Notes: generated by a model from the sequence alone, not told the origin. Positions 34,151 through 45,599 are shown, numbered from the stretch's first letter. The stretch: DNA of 64,000 nucleotides from Helicoverpa zea (GCF_022581195.2 NC_061456.1:1924501-1988500); one strand, 5' to 3'. Numbers and translations: made by a program.

Positions 34151-36937
34151 AAATGACTTTTCGCTAAATGTGCTTATCAGCTGTTGAATTTTCTTTATAG
34201 GAAGTAATAGAATGCACTCTTTTCTATGGGATTGTTATGTGACGTGCTTTTGTTTATTTCCTGTTTATTTAATTCCTTACGTGATTGGTGAATGATATAT
34301 TCAGATACTTTAATACTTTAATAACAGAACTAATCCTTTCTGCGATTGGGTGCGCATAATGCCTTTCTGCGATTGCCGGGTTCACAGCTTTCTCAAGTTT
34401 TCTAGATAGATTTCCGTGCAAAAAATTTTATAACCATAAACTTTTGACTTGAATACTGATGGGCGAGTTTTTAATAACTTACTCGTTACTTCTGCCTAAC
34501 ATACTATGTCGGAAAGTTCAAATGCATTTTGAGACCATTTTTGATAAAGATAAGAGTTTACTGACAGTTACTTTTTTTGCTTCGCCTATTTTATCATTTT
34601 GTTATCAATGCAAGTGCTATGTACGTAAAGTGCTGTATCAATATTGCCAAAGTTATTTTACGTGAGTATTTTTTCTAGTTTCAGTACCTGCCACGACCAT
34701 TTTCCCCTAACCCTAAAGTTTTTCTCGTGAAGAATGAATAATACGTTAAGTCCACTACTGTAGCACATTTTGTTACCATGTAAAAAAGAATGTAAAGAAG
34801 AAAAAAAACTTCATAATTCATCTTCAAAAACATTCAAACTTGAAAATCAAATTATGTAGATACATATCACCACCATATTGAAAACAAAAAACTATCTGTT
34901 TTTCACTTGACAAAAATGCAGCTAGCGTCTTTCAGAGTCATCATAGTAAACAATAATAAATCTTTCAAGACGTAATCTGTATGAAGCAGTTATAAACGTC
35001 GTCAAACGATGAATGGTCTCCTGACCTGAATATTTTTATAAAAATTGGGCCAAAACCAACTCATGAGTGAGTAATTTATTAATTTTAGTGCGATTTCTTA
35101 ATCATGCTGAAATTATTAATTAATATAGGTAATAAACTCATTTTAATTGGATTAAAATATTATATTGTAGCAATTTTTTTAATAATGATCCTTCCTGTAT
35201 TTTTAATTTCTTAAAACATATTTAGAACAAATATCTAAATACGCGTTAGTTAATTTGGTATAGGGAAAATTTATGTATCTGTCCCGAAAAAATAAAAATA
35301 TGCCTATGTAGATTTGTTTCTAACATAGGATTTACACGCATTTTGTAAAAATAACAAAACTATCTCACTGCATTCTGTTTTTAGAAACTCTAGAAACGGA
35401 TCCTGTCCATCCCAAAGCTGAAAATATGAAGAATGCAATAAGAAATGACCGATACCTATCGCCCACGAGAACATCAATATCACTCGACGGTTACACTCTT
35501 ACGAAATAAATATCCAGAGTGCTGTTTCACATTTCCACTAATAAAATATTATGAAAGCAACATCAGCTCATGCAATCTTTTTGAAGAAATTTGTCATTTT
35601 TTAAATCCTTCAGTATTTATTCTATCTTAACGTGATCTGCATCACCAACGAACCAACATCACCAGGAACTTACAGTGGTGTTTTTTAAACTTATAGTGTT
35701 TTTTAACTAATAAAATGGGTTTTCCTCAATAACAATCTCAGACTCGTTCATTAAACCACAATAGAAAATCATCCGAATAATCCAGTATTGATTTTTCTTT
35801 CATAAACAATACTTCTGTTAGTAGGAATGCAGAAGCTAGGTATATTATTTACATACCATAAAAAGATTTCCTTTATTTTATTGAAATCACTGAATAGTCT
35901 TTTATAATAATGATGTCAATCTTCTGGTATTTCAGGTAATTTAAATGCTTATATTACTATAATATTTAATTGACATTTATTCTCTGATGCCTTAATCTCA
36001 TCACATTCTTCACTTGCATCCCATACATTCGGAGATTTTAAAATTTTGCTGACCAATTCTTACCATCTCGTAAGTCTCTATCGTCAATATTAATTTTCAT
36101 TCCACATCATTAATCATGTTATTAATAAGATAATCAGTAACAGTAATAATCATTTCATATTTGGATTACAGTCATTGTTACTTCATACTTCCTCGCTCCG
36201 TCGTTCGCTTTTCTTCATGTTTTTCAGCAGTTGCACCCTGAAAATAAACACTGAAATACTTAAAAAATTACATATAACCCCGTAAATAAGACCGTATAAT
36301 CTATATTTATCGATTTTTGAGAAGGACATAGGTTAGTTTTTGTCACCATACAGCTACGGGAAGCTAGTCATGTATAAGGCTTTATAAATATGTAAAACGG
36401 TATTTTTGGTTCAGGACTTGGGTTACATCGGTCATCAGGATATCAGTACCTAGGATTGCACTTTAAACGAATGCAAATAGGTGTCCGTCACCCTAGCTAG
36501 CATTTCTCAATTAATCTGAATAACACATAGTGAACTCATGTGACCACAGTGCATCATAGTCGACTTCATCATTTTTATTAGTTTGATGACTATTTTATTC
36601 CCATTTTCTGCGGTCTGCGGTATAAAAGTCAGTTTCTGCATAATTTTCTAAAATTATTCTATAAATAACTCTCCGAAATATGAGCTGTATGTCAATGTAA
36701 GTCTTGTCTAAATCGGTCAGGCTGTTTTGGAGATAACACATTGGGTGCAGATAGAAACGCATATAAAAAGCAAAAAATGTATTCTTCGGTATCATATTTT
36801 TTGCATCTGATAAAAATGCTGTTATTTTGACACATCAAATTTATTTTTCATGTAATATTTATGAGATAGGATCACGATATGCATCTGATAAAAATATTTT
36901 TTGACATACAAAAAAACACTTTTATTAAGAGCCCCAA
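34151..36937. other. No gene recognised
   Basis: Short frames only (34459-34665, 35445-35630, 36595-36795 minus). No recognised repeat borders. Confidence 0.5.
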
Positions 36938-37351
36938 TACCTACACTTCAGACTAAATTATCGGCCGATAGTTTTGCGGAAATCCATGAAATAAAATGAT
37001 CGGAAAAAATAATATAACTTAACTAAAAAAAAAAACAATCATTTTACTTTATATCGTGTAGGGAATCCAATAAAACATTATTTTTTAGTGTTATATCTAA
37101 CGGATACGATATCGATGTATTGTAAAGTGCACTAGGTACCATTCATTTCCATACTACATAGTTGTAGTTGCTCTTTCTTATGGATTTAAAAAGTGATTTC
37201 ATTTCGCATAAATATAACTTCACATAATAATGTAAATGTTTCTTATTAATTGTTAAGATTAAGACATAATTTTCAAATTAAATTCTCCATACTGGTTTAT
37301 GAGCCTGATGACACCATCGGCCGACTAAAAGCTTACAGTATAGGTAGGTAC
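36938..37351. mobile_element. Probable MITE of about 414 bp
   Basis: The left end 'tacctacacttcagactaaa' plus 'tatcggccgatagt' is the imperfect reverse complement of the right end 'catcggccgactaaaagctt' plus 'acagtataggtaggta'. The interior is AT-rich and non-coding. Related ends appear near 32190-32215 and 58372-58400. Target duplication was not resolved. Confidence 0.6.
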
Positions 37352-37358
37352 TCTCACG

Positions 37359-37541
37359 GCCAGTTTCTTCATCAAAAGTTAAAGTTAAAGTAATGTCTAA
37401 AGTAAAAGTAACGGTCAAATACGTTTTTTCAAGGCTAAAGTGACAGCAAAACTAATAGACAAATTGAATTTGACCGTTACTTTTACATTAGACATTACTT
37501 TGACTTTTACTTTGGCTTTAACTTTTGATGAAGAAACTGGC
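37359..37541. mobile_element. 183-bp foldback MITE
   Basis: Both ends read inward as GCCAGTTTCTTCATCAAAAG followed by TTAAAG-rich sequence and 'gtaaaagtaacggtcaaat'. The arms cover most of the element apart from a small indel and a short centre. It lies 7 bp from the MITE at 36938-37351. Non-coding. Confidence 0.75.
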
Positions 37542-38672
37542 TGTTAGTAAGTCTAGAATTAGGTCATACTATCAGCAACATAGTCAGCAAGGCCGCTGAC
37601 TAAGAAATGCATCTGAGCGCAATATTTACGGTCCATGACTGGGTTATTTGTTTTTCAATAACAATTGTATGCGTGATGCAACTATACGTTTTCGTTTACG
37701 ACTTGTTTGAGTGTCGGTGGGTAGGGTTACTGTAAGTTTGGAGGTTTGAGGGACCATTCCTAGTTATTTTTAGCCGATTTTTTTGACTTAGCTCACGATC
37801 TGGTCCTTTCGCCAAAAAAATATGTACCTAGGTATTGCAGTATACCTATTGCAAATCTAGAGGCATCGCTTGTGACGGCGCTGAATCCCATTTTCTCGAA
37901 AGTAAACTTAAATAGGTAGGTAAGCACTATTTACCAAAAAGTAGACTTTGATTCTGACAATATTTTTTATGAGAAAGTTACAAAAAAAAAATATGTACCT
38001 AAGACATACGATGAGAAAACGAAGTAATAAACGTAGGTATTAGAAAGTAAAACCCTTATGAAAAACAAATGAAGTAAATGAAGGCTATCGATTATTTAAA
38101 TTACGCATTAAATAAATGTTCCGTTTACTTTCTAAGTTCGCTTTTACACAATATTTTGTTCTACACATTTAATAGTCCACAGTATTTAATATTTCCGGAC
38201 AATAGAACACCGATCCCATAGCGTTTGTAACGCATGGTCACCCTAGCCACGCAACACGATTCGTTACGTCATTATTAAAATAAAACTGTTATGTGTAACG
38301 AGCGCTCTTTGAAGCTGCCGCTATCGAGGCTGGGCTAGTAGAGTCCTAGTTTTAGATAGAATTCACTACGTATTACTAATATTATTTTAAACTAACCTAA
38401 CCTAACACATACTATAAAAAAGACAGTTAGGTATTATATTAAAATTTAAAGTTAAACGATGGCAAATAAATGAATACATTTAAGACTGAAGATTTATTAT
38501 TAATTTGTTAGTTGACCACACCATTCCCAAAAACTGCAGTTTAGAGCCACAGGTACTATACCAACTTATTCAAATAAATTAATTTAATAATGAGTAATCA
38601 AACAGGCTTCGTTGCTATATTTATTTATTTTTTTAATGGGAATCTCAATAAAAACTTAGTAGTACCTAATTA
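37542..38672. other. No gene recognised
   Basis: Includes three CCTAA units at about 38394-38406 ('ctaacctaacctaac'), too short to be telomeric. No other feature. Confidence 0.5.
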
Positions 38673-38772
38673 TCCACCAACAAGGTAGACAGACGACCTT
38701 ATAAACGTCGCCGAAAAACGCTGGATGCAGGTCGCCTCCAACAGGTATCTGTGGAGATGATGATGATGATGA
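38673..38772 (+). mobile_element. RTE 3' fragment with internal deletion
   Basis: 'ccaccaacaaggtagacaga', 'gctggatgcaggtcgcctcc' and 'acaggtatctgtggag' then a direct jump to the ATGATGATGATG tail. About 45 bp present in the copy at 41026-41236 are missing. Confidence 0.75.
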
Positions 38773-39457
38773 AGTAAACTTGTCCGTTAAAATTGCAGTT
38801 CACAATTTCACGCTGCCAATGGCACCCTACCCCGATTGCAACTCATGCATCACCAAGGGCGAGATATCAAGAACATTTTGACATCAATCTCCGGACACTC
38901 GAAATCATATCGTAAATAAATAATTTATTATTTAAATAAATGATTTATATTATAATTTATTATTTAAATATATACCTAGTTCATTTATTTATCCATTGCT
39001 TCCGTAAAGTTATACAAATATTTATGTTATTTGACTTCAAGTTGAATGGATCAGTTGTTTTGTTTTGATTGACTATAATATTATGAATGGAGGTACGGAA
39101 ATTGGCCGGAAGTCAATGACCTCATGATTTCTGGTATAAAGGCACAATATTTTAATTATAGGTTATGGTATAAACAAATTACTTATATACGTTACTTGAT
39201 ACCTAGTTGCTTGTTTATTGCTAGCTTTTCTCCGCGTTTCCACACCCGCACACACGGACAATAATATTACCTACCTACTAAGGATAAGATCTTTGGAAAA
39301 GCCCACTTTGGCCGCAGTCTAAAGATAGGGTGAAAGAACTTTAAGCCTCTATAATAATAGTCTTTTGTCTTACAAAAATAGTTCAAATTAATGACTTAAG
39401 TTTTTCTTCCATAGCATTGGGTTACGAGAAATACAGTAGACAATGGAAAAGTTTCCA
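38773..39457. other. No gene recognised
   Basis: AT-rich with a short TTAAATAAAT duplication near 38920-38970. Confidence 0.5.
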
Positions 39458-39568
39458 CCCCTCGGAACTTATAGTCGTTTCAACACCCTCTAATGTTTAA
39501 ATAGTGTGCTTATATCATTATACCGGACAGATTTATTATATGGACGAAAATTTTCATTTTAAGAGAAG

Positions 39569-39702
39569 CTATCGTAGCTAAGTAAACGCCACACGGGTCG
39601 ATCTACCATGAGGTTAAGCAGCGCTAGGTGCGGTCAGACCGTGGATGGGTAAACATCTTGTCTTGACGAGGTCCTCCTATTTCAGAAGGCACGTTAAACT
39701 GC
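39569..39702 (+). mobile_element. 5S-rRNA-like SINE
   Basis: The segment 39595-39660 follows the 5S rRNA gene in order: 'gtcgatctacc', 'gaggttaagcagcg', 'gtgcggtcag' and 'gtggatgggta'. The 'gttaagca', 'gcggtcag' and 'tggatgggt' blocks correspond to the internal control region (A box, intermediate element, C box) used by TFIIIA and RNA polymerase III. The start of 5S is absent or changed, and downstream sequence ('cagaaggcacgttaaactg') resembles SINE body, not 5S. So it is best read as a 5S-derived SINE or a retroposed relic, and not a working rRNA gene. Confidence 0.6.
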
Positions 39703-39939
39703 TGAAAGATGATACTCGGAAAAACTGAGGTGAAAATCCGCTGGTGTGAAAATGCTGTTAACGTCAAGTGCCGATTGTTTTTAACTACGCCCTATATAAC
39801 TATACCTAACTATTCCTACAGTCGTGAAAGTTTTAAAATCTTCAATTTCAATCGATGCAGGCGAGTTACTGTTAAAGGTAACAATGAAAAATCTCACTTT
39901 TATGATCAAACGGTGGGTGCTCTTACAAAAAACAATATT

Positions 39940-40010
39940 ATATTTTATTATTCTTTATTGCACACATAAATACATTTGACACACTGAAAACAGAGAGATT
40001 ACAATATGCC
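39940..40010 (-). mobile_element. LINE 3' terminus, minus strand
   Basis: Reversed, it ends 'atgtatttatgtgtgcaata' then 'aagaataat', a LINE 3' end form frequent in moths. Upstream limits are unclear. Confidence 0.4.
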
Positions 40011-40454
40011 TACACCTATACAATGATCTAACAAGTCGGCCTTGAGTGAACTGTTACAAAAAAATAAAACCTAGCTTTTAACCTTGTCACATCTTATGAC
40101 GTAAAGGCCAAATCCAGTACTCTAGCAACAAAGTTTCACTTTAACGACCAACATAGATTAACGATAATAAAATTTGCTAAACGTGACTCCTGTGCAAAAT
40201 CAGGCCCAGATTCGCATTATGGCTGCATAATAAAATGTACATTAACTAGGTACTGATAGCAGTTTAAATGCAAAACAAGAAAAATTGCAGAAAAGCAACT
40301 CAAAACGGATATGCTTTTTACCCAACTGCCGATAGAGGTTTTTGAGAATAAAAAAATATTGTTACAGAAGATGTTGGAGGTACTTATGTACTAATAACTT
40401 GTTATATCGGATTATTTGAACTATCAAAATACATTAATTATTTGAAATTACTAT
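40011..40454. other. No gene recognised
   Basis: May include more of the LINE 3' UTR at 39940, but no motif supports that. Confidence 0.4.
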
Positions 40455-40540
40455 TTTCTACCAAGTCGGGAATCGAACCCAGGACTTTGGTTGCTGCAGT
40501 CATTTCAGGACTAGACAAAGTTGGTATTACGGGGCTTAAT
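40455..40540 (-). mobile_element. tRNA-type SINE head fragment, minus strand
   Basis: On the minus strand it reads 'tttgtctagtcctgaaatga' (A-box-like) and, about 35 bp on, 'ctgggttcgattcccgac' (B box GGTTCGATTCC). It differs from the SINE at 30139 and the one at 58966, so it is a third family or a decayed copy. It does not fold as a proper tRNA by eye. Confidence 0.5.
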
Positions 40541-41025
40541 TTATATATTAAACAAATTAATTCTTTTTTATTTAATTTTCTTAACATTTTCTTGGTATAT
40601 TTTATAAATTACATATATGCAAAACAATGTAAGAAAATAACCCACATTATCCACGGGAGATAAGGCAGATTTCTTACCAACTCCTTGAAAGCTGATTTTT
40701 AATGGAATATCGACCTTATTTTTGAAACAATAAGATCTTAGCAAAACGTTTGTTAAGTTTGTGAGCAAGGACCTTGCATTTTTCAGCGCTTAGAATATCA
40801 GTCAGTGTGTTAAATAAACAGTAAATATTAGCACGATGATAAGAATGACGCTACAAAATTGATGAGTGTGTCAAGAAACTTGAACGAAATACAACATATT
40901 ATAATTTAAGAGAAAATAAAGTTTTTTATCATTATTTTATTATAAGTAAAAAATAAGCTATTAGTTTATATAAGCACACTATTTAAACATTAGAGGGTGT
41001 TGAAACGACTATAAGTTCCGAGGGG

Positions 41026-41206
41026 CCGAAAAGTGCTGGAGTGGAGACCACGGACTAGCAAGCGCAGCGTAGGACGTCCACCAACGAGGTGGACAGACGA
41101 CCTTATAAAGGTCGCCGGAAGACGCTGGATGCAGGTCGCTTCCAACAGGTATCTGTGGAGATCAAAGGGGGAGGCCTATGTTTAGCAGTGGACGTCCTAT
41201 GGCTGA

Positions 41207-41236
<30 letters not shown>
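41026..41236 (+). mobile_element. RTE-clade LINE 3' end with GAT tail
   Basis: A coding remnant is followed by the 3' UTR 'agcagtggacgtcctatggc' and an ATG/GAT trinucleotide run to 41236. RTE elements typically end in such trinucleotide tails. It is 5'-truncated at about 41026. Related fragments are at 25684, 38673 and about 52696. Confidence 0.85.
41033..41185 (+). pseudogene. C-terminus of RTE reverse transcriptase ORF
   Basis: A 51-codon stretch ends at TAG (41183-41185). It begins VLEWRPRTSKRSVGRPPTRW, continues TDDLIKVAGRRWMQVASNRY and closes with GEAYV. This Trp/Arg/Pro-rich C-terminus with 'GRPPTRW.DD' is characteristic of RTE polyproteins in Lepidoptera. No catalytic domain is present, so the fragment is non-functional. 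The frame is intact, indicating moderate age. Confidence 0.8.
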
Positions 41237-41239
<3 letters not shown>

Positions 41240-41702
41240 ATTATATGGTACTTTCGTTATACTACAGAAGTAATAGTAATAACAATTATTATTTAGTAGG
41301 TAAAGCAAGGGTGCCAAGGTTTTTATAAGGGTTTATTTTGCTCAGATAGGTACCTAATGATACTTTTTATTTGATTTTGAAAAAGACTAAAAACATGAAT
41401 AGGAAAACATTTTAAAACATCTTCTGCACTTAAAAATTTTGACTGAAAAATTTACATTTGCATCCATGACTGAACTCCTAAAATTATTTAATAAATTGAA
41501 ATTCAGAACATTTTTATAACTATCGTACTTCACAGTAAATGAGCGCCATCTAGCTGACATTGACGTAAATATTATTACCGCTACTCGCCGGCAGATGGCG
41601 CTTATGAATATAAGTTTTCTATCCGATAATAGATGGCGCTAAACCAACGCTCTTCGTCAATGAGCTTTTACATTTTACTCGTAATGAGTTAAGAAAACTG
41701 TT
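41237..41702. other. No gene; three 'gatggcgc' motifs
   Basis: Between 41540 and 41645 the motif (c/a)gatggcgc(t) or its complement occurs three times ('gcgccatct', 'agatggcgct', 'agatggcgct'), a relic of a repeat family I cannot bound. Confidence 0.4.
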
Positions 41703-41847
41703 GGCCTTACTACTACTTTTTAAACCCCTGTTGTACACTTGTCTAAAAAAAATTTGGCTGCAAAATGAACCATATGTCAACATCATAATTTAACATTTTT
41801 TTAGACAAGTCATAAACTGACGTTTAAAAGTTTTTGTGGTAAGACGG
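41703..41847 (-). mobile_element. 145-bp MITE, copy 1
   Basis: Reverse complement of 55199-55343 at high identity. The ends read 'gtcttaccacaaaaactttt' and, reversed from the other side, 'ggccttactactac'. Internally 'gacaagtgta' and 'tagacaagtc' form a second inverted pair. No coding capacity. Target duplication not resolved. Confidence 0.75.
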
Positions 41848-42212
41848 AAAGTAATTCGTTTTTCTAAATTCTACCTTTTTTATTTATATCAAATAAGGTT
41901 GGTAAGTTCTTAGGAACAATAACGTAGAAACGGTGTTCCAACACGTTATCAAAACCCCAAAGAAAATAATTAATTGAGAACCAATAAAAAACACAAAGTA
42001 ATGGGAAAACTGTTCAAAGAGAAACTTGGGGAAATAAAATTACGTTCAAATGAAGGGCGCTCGGATTTCAAAGAACTTTGATGAAGGTTCCTGTAGTGCA
42101 GTTTCAGACCTGTATTTATAGTGCAGTTGTAATGGAATTTCATTTACTTACCTTCCTATAGTTATCTATCTATCTATTCAGCTGTAGTGTATGCTTTTAA
42201 CACTTCTTATCT
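41848..42212. other. No gene recognised
   Basis: AT-rich. A short tatctatc run lies near 42162-42177. Confidence 0.5.
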
Positions 42213-42392
42213 ATACTAATATTATAAAGCTGAAGAGTTTGTTTGTTTGTTTAAACGCGCTAATCTCAGGAACTACTGGTCCGATTTGAACAATTCTTTC
42301 GGTGTTAGATAGCCCATACTACACTTTTTATCCGGGTTCGTGCAGAGGTTCCCACGGGATGCGGGTGAAACCGCTGGCAGAAGCTAGTTTTT
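42213..42392 (+). repeat. Lepidopteran interspersed repeat, fullest plus copy
   Basis: Starts 'atactaatattataaagctg' with GTTTGTTTGTTT, then 'ctcaggaactactggtccga', 'tttcggtgttagatagccca', 'tttttatccgggttcgtgca', and ends 'gcgggtgaaaccgctggcag' plus 'aagctagt'. The same order (or its reverse) recurs at 6916, 19931, 20208, 33130 and 55355. I do not know which element mobilises it. Confidence 0.7.
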
Positions 42393-42854
42393 ACTAACTG
42401 GCGCCTCGTGGGAACTCATACGCACAGGTATAAAATAATTCGTAGCCTTCCTCTTTTGCTCTTTAAAGACAAATAACACATTTTTTCTTTGATAGTAGCA
42501 CTTTGTCACACAAACTCATCACCTAGGCAACTGTTGCTTAAAATAATATTTTTATTTTTATTATTAAGACTAGCACCATTCTTACCCAGTCTAATCTTGA
42601 CTTCTCGTAAACCCCAGAACCCCAAACCGAACAGAACAGAAACATTCTAGAACATTTATGAACAGACAAGACTCAACCACTATGCTCCCAATAGGACTTA
42701 AGAACTTAAATACCAGCTTCGTGCTCCTAAAGTAGGAATTAGGTAAATGTAGACAGAAACTTTGGTCACTCTTTTATTAACTCTACAGTACAGACCAAAG
42801 GAAATCCCACAAATATTTTTATTCGGGTTCTAGGACAAATATTGGCTTGTCTAA
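42393..42854. other. No gene recognised
   Basis: Ordinary AT-rich flank of the MITE. Confidence 0.5.
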
Positions 42855-42937
42855 GGGTGCGTCCACATCTGGCGAATGCGCCGCGAATGCGCAGCACGCG
42901 AGCCGATCGCGAGCTGTCCGCGAGCTGCGCGCGTGCA
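42855..42937 (+). repeat. Left terminal inverted repeat of the Harbinger MITE
   Basis: 83 bp, pairs with 49565-49647. The single difference is gccgcG here versus gccgcA in the reversed right end. Confidence 0.9.
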
Positions 42938-43133
42938 TTTTTGTTCGTGCGCCGCTTCTGCGCCGCCCGCGCGCAGCTCGCGCGCGACCTAAGCGCCGCA
43001 CGCGAGCGGCGCGCAGGCGGCGCGCGACGTCTGCCATCTTCGATAGTACTGAGCCAATATGCGGAACTGTAAGGGCGAGAACTGATTGCGCGCAGATCGC
43101 GCGCCGCTCGCGCGCTCTATACGAGCCTTGCGT

Positions 43134-43147
43134 GAGTTGCGCTAAAG
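43134..43147 (+). repeat. Left 14-bp target duplication of the LINE
   Basis: gagttgcgctaaag, identical to 49526-49539. It defines the LINE insertion at single-base level. Confidence 0.95.
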
Positions 43148-44342
43148 GAAAACGGCGCCGAGAGCGGATCGTTTTCGGAATCGCGCTCGGTTAAAAAATC
43201 CTTAAATCGGCTATTTAAGCGCTAGAAACGTGAAAGTTGTACCAAAAGTTTTGTCTTCATTCAGTGCATGCAGTGATATAGTGCTTATCATCCGGTCGCA
43301 GCTCCCTGACCTTGGATTCGAAGGAAACCAGGTCAAAAAATCAAGAAATCGGCTGGCGTTCGGAAACGCGATCGACAACCTACCACTTTTCTGGTGTGAT
43401 TCGAAGCGTCTCGATACCCTTCAACTGCCTACGAAGTTTGCCTTCCATTGAGCCAGAAACTCCGGAGATATCCTGCAAAAACCTCTACAGAACATCGACC
43501 TTATCTGCGTAACCTGACGCGTGCGGCTGGTACTGAAGACGGTCTTCGGAAGCCTAGAAGACCAAAAAAAGGACGCCACATTGATAAGAACTGTACCTAC
43601 TGTCACTCACCGAAAACCACGCCATATTCAGGTACTTTAACAACATCTCAATTCTCAAGGACACTTTCGAAGCAGTTGCCATCGAGGAAGGTGGTATTAC
43701 GTTGATACCATCGGACAGACCATCTTTTCTAGTTTATTTTGATACCTTTTTTATTTTTTTGTGATCATTAGCCAGTAAGTTACAATATGTTTTGTGAAAC
43801 CATACTCTTAGAATTACTGTAAAATAAGTTTGTTTTAGCACGTAAACAGTAGGCATAATTTATCTCGTACACCTAAGCCGTCCGGCTGATTCTCAGTGCG
43901 AATTCCAGTTGCCACACCACTTAGTTATATACTGTATACCCTAGCTGGCCTGCATATGCACCAGAATTTGTGAATTTTATTCATTGTTATTATTTTGATT
44001 TGAGTATTTAGGTATCTAATTCATATTCACTCTCTATTACATATCTAATTCACTAAATCGGCATAAACCGACTGAGCTGCCCGATAGTCTATCGCGATTG
44101 ACGGATTTTTAGACTCCCCCCCCCCCCCTCTCCACCCCTACCTGTGTAACCATAATAAAGCCTATTTTGCTGGAATTTGTATGTCCACAAAGTGACATAG
44201 TAGGTATTCAGTGCGCCCCCCTCCCCCGACCGTATAGACTTTTATTTTTATTTTTTTTTTTTTTGTCTCTCCACTTGTTTTTTTTTTTTTCATCTTTATT
44301 ATAATTTCTGACTTTCATTCTTGCCTAATACCGGATGAACCA
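43148..44342 (+). other. 5' UTR of the LINE
   Basis: The first part is GC-rich ('gaaaacggcgccgagagcgg'). Further on there is a C run at about 44117-44127 and long T runs at about 44250-44290 shortly before ORF1. Such LINEs carry an internal RNA polymerase II promoter here. An initiator-like 'ttcagtg' is seen at 43259, but its use is unproven. Short frames (43230-43705) have no domain and are not called. Confidence 0.7.
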
Positions 44343-45599
44343 ATGTCTATACCGACACGTTCCCGTCTCAACTCTCTGACTTTGTCAGACGAGGAAGGAC
44401 TAAACTGCGACTACTTATCTGCTGACGACGCCCCCAACACCCCAACCCCCCCATTTGATTATCGTAAATTTGTCAACACAAAAATCGAAGCCGCGCGACT
44501 CCTCCTTACTTCGGGCAAGAGTCTGAGTAGGGACAACAAGAACAAAATTGTAGATATATTTAACGACATCATTAATATCGGCAACCACACTGCCTCTATC
44601 AACAGCGAGCCACTTCGCTACGACACCCAAAGTACTCAGAACTCTCACAACTTATCAGAACTCAAAAGTAGTATAATATCTGATCTTACCGGGATCATCA
44701 AAACTGAAATAAACTCTCTTAAAAACACTTTCAATACCCCCCAACCTAAAAGTCCCGCTAGCTACGCAGCCATCGCTGCCGGTCGCACATCTATAACTGC
44801 CCCTCTTGCCTCCCCCATCCCTGTCTCTAAGCCGGCCTTAATTCTGTCACCGGCAAGTGAAGAATCCACTGCGATAGAAACATTGAAAGAATTCAGAACC
44901 AGTGTATCCTTCAAAGACACAAAATTCTCACCAGCTGACGTCAAGTTTGTTTCTAACAGCAAAGTCAGGGTTGAATTCGATAGCGTAGAACAAAGGGACA
45001 TAACCCTTGACAAGGTCAAACAGGCCAAGTGCAGCTTGACGGCTGAGCCGTGTAGAAAACTAAGACCCATGATAATACTGAAAGGCGTGTCTAACAGCAT
45101 CCCTTGCGAGCAACTCTCCAACATCATAACAACCCAAAATACTTTTGACACCTCCATCGCATCCGGCGATATCATATTTAAGTTCAAGCGTGCAAACAGG
45201 AACAGTCAACTGTATAACGCCGTGTTTCTAACTGCCCCACCTCTGTGGAGAGAAATAATAAGAAGAGGAAAAATTAACGTAGACCACCAGCGCGTTCACG
45301 TTGAAGAACACGTGCCTCTATTACAGTGCTACACTTGCATGCAATTCGGGCACACAAGAAAGAACTGCACCTCAGAAAATCCCGTGTGCTCCCACTGTTC
45401 TTCAATTACTCACCAATATAAGGACTGCCCTGTAAAAAGGGAGAACTCAGCTCTTGATTGCTACAACTGCATTCACCATAACAAGCAGTTCAAGTGGGAG
45501 TTGGACACCAAGCACAGCGCCACATCCAATATCTGCTCTAGGATTATTCACATGAAAAAGAAGCTCCAAGATAGGATCGATTATGGATCGCAGAACTAG
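44343..45599 (+). CDS. LINE ORF1: gag-like RNA-binding protein with three zinc knuckles
   Basis: 418 aa, the usual size for ORF1 of I-group LINEs. The protein coats element RNA in a ribonucleoprotein that carries it back to the nucleus. The N-terminal 140 residues are polar, with a SPASYAAIAAGR stretch (about 137-148) typical of these gags. The middle (about 175-320) resembles the folded gag core of R1-like elements. The C-terminus holds CCHC knuckles C329-C332-H337-C342 and C349-C352-H357-C362, then a third wider one with C373, C376, H391 and C398. The ATG at 44343 is the first in frame after the pyrimidine-rich leader. Its stop overlaps the ORF2 start by 17 nt in another frame. No stop or frameshift is seen. 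Confidence 0.9.
   Translation: MSIPTRSRLNSLTLSDEEGLNCDYLSADDAPNTPTPPFDYRKFVNTKIEAARLLLTSGKSLSRDNKNKIVDIFNDIINIGNHTASINSEPLRYDTQSTQNSHNLSELKSSIISDLTGIIKTEINSLKNTFNTPQPKSPASYAAIAAGRTSITAPLASPIPVSKPALILSPASEESTAIETLKEFRTSVSFKDTKFSPADVKFVSNSKVRVEFDSVEQRDITLDKVKQAKCSLTAEPCRKLRPMIILKGVSNSIPCEQLSNIITTQNTFDTSIASGDIIFKFKRANRNSQLYNAVFLTAPPLWREIIRRGKINVDHQRVHVEEHVPLLQCYTCMQFGHTRKNCTSENPVCSHCSSITHQYKDCPVKRENSALDCYNCIHHNKQFKWELDTKHSATSNICSRIIHMKKKLQDRIDYGSQN

Larger units (their letters stand above)
39458..41025. repeat. Pair of 58-bp perfect inverted repeats bounding about 1.57 kb
   Basis: 39458-39515 (starting cccctcggaacttatagtcg) is the exact reverse complement of 40968-41025. Between them lie a 5S-like SINE, a LINE 3' end and a tRNA-type SINE scrap. 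It could be a DNA transposon with short ends, but no target duplication is visible. The right repeat abuts the 5' break of the RTE fragment at 41026, so a rearrangement during RTE insertion is an alternative. Confidence 0.7.

Noticed and set aside
37300..37541. CRISPR-like alternation of similar words
   Set aside because: The words are the two arms of a foldback MITE and there is no regular repeat-spacer pattern. Also a eukaryotic genome.
39595..39660. Functional 5S rRNA gene
   Set aside because: Only the internal control region matches. The 5' part is not recognisable and the 3' part is SINE-like.
40455..40540. tRNA gene
   Set aside because: A- and B-box-like words are present, but the arms do not pair as a tRNA and there is no terminator at the right place. 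SINE head instead.
42819..43194. Overlapping Arg/Ala-rich open frames on both strands
   Set aside because: They lie in the GC-rich MITE, where stop codons are rare by composition. No domain, and they cross the terminal repeat.
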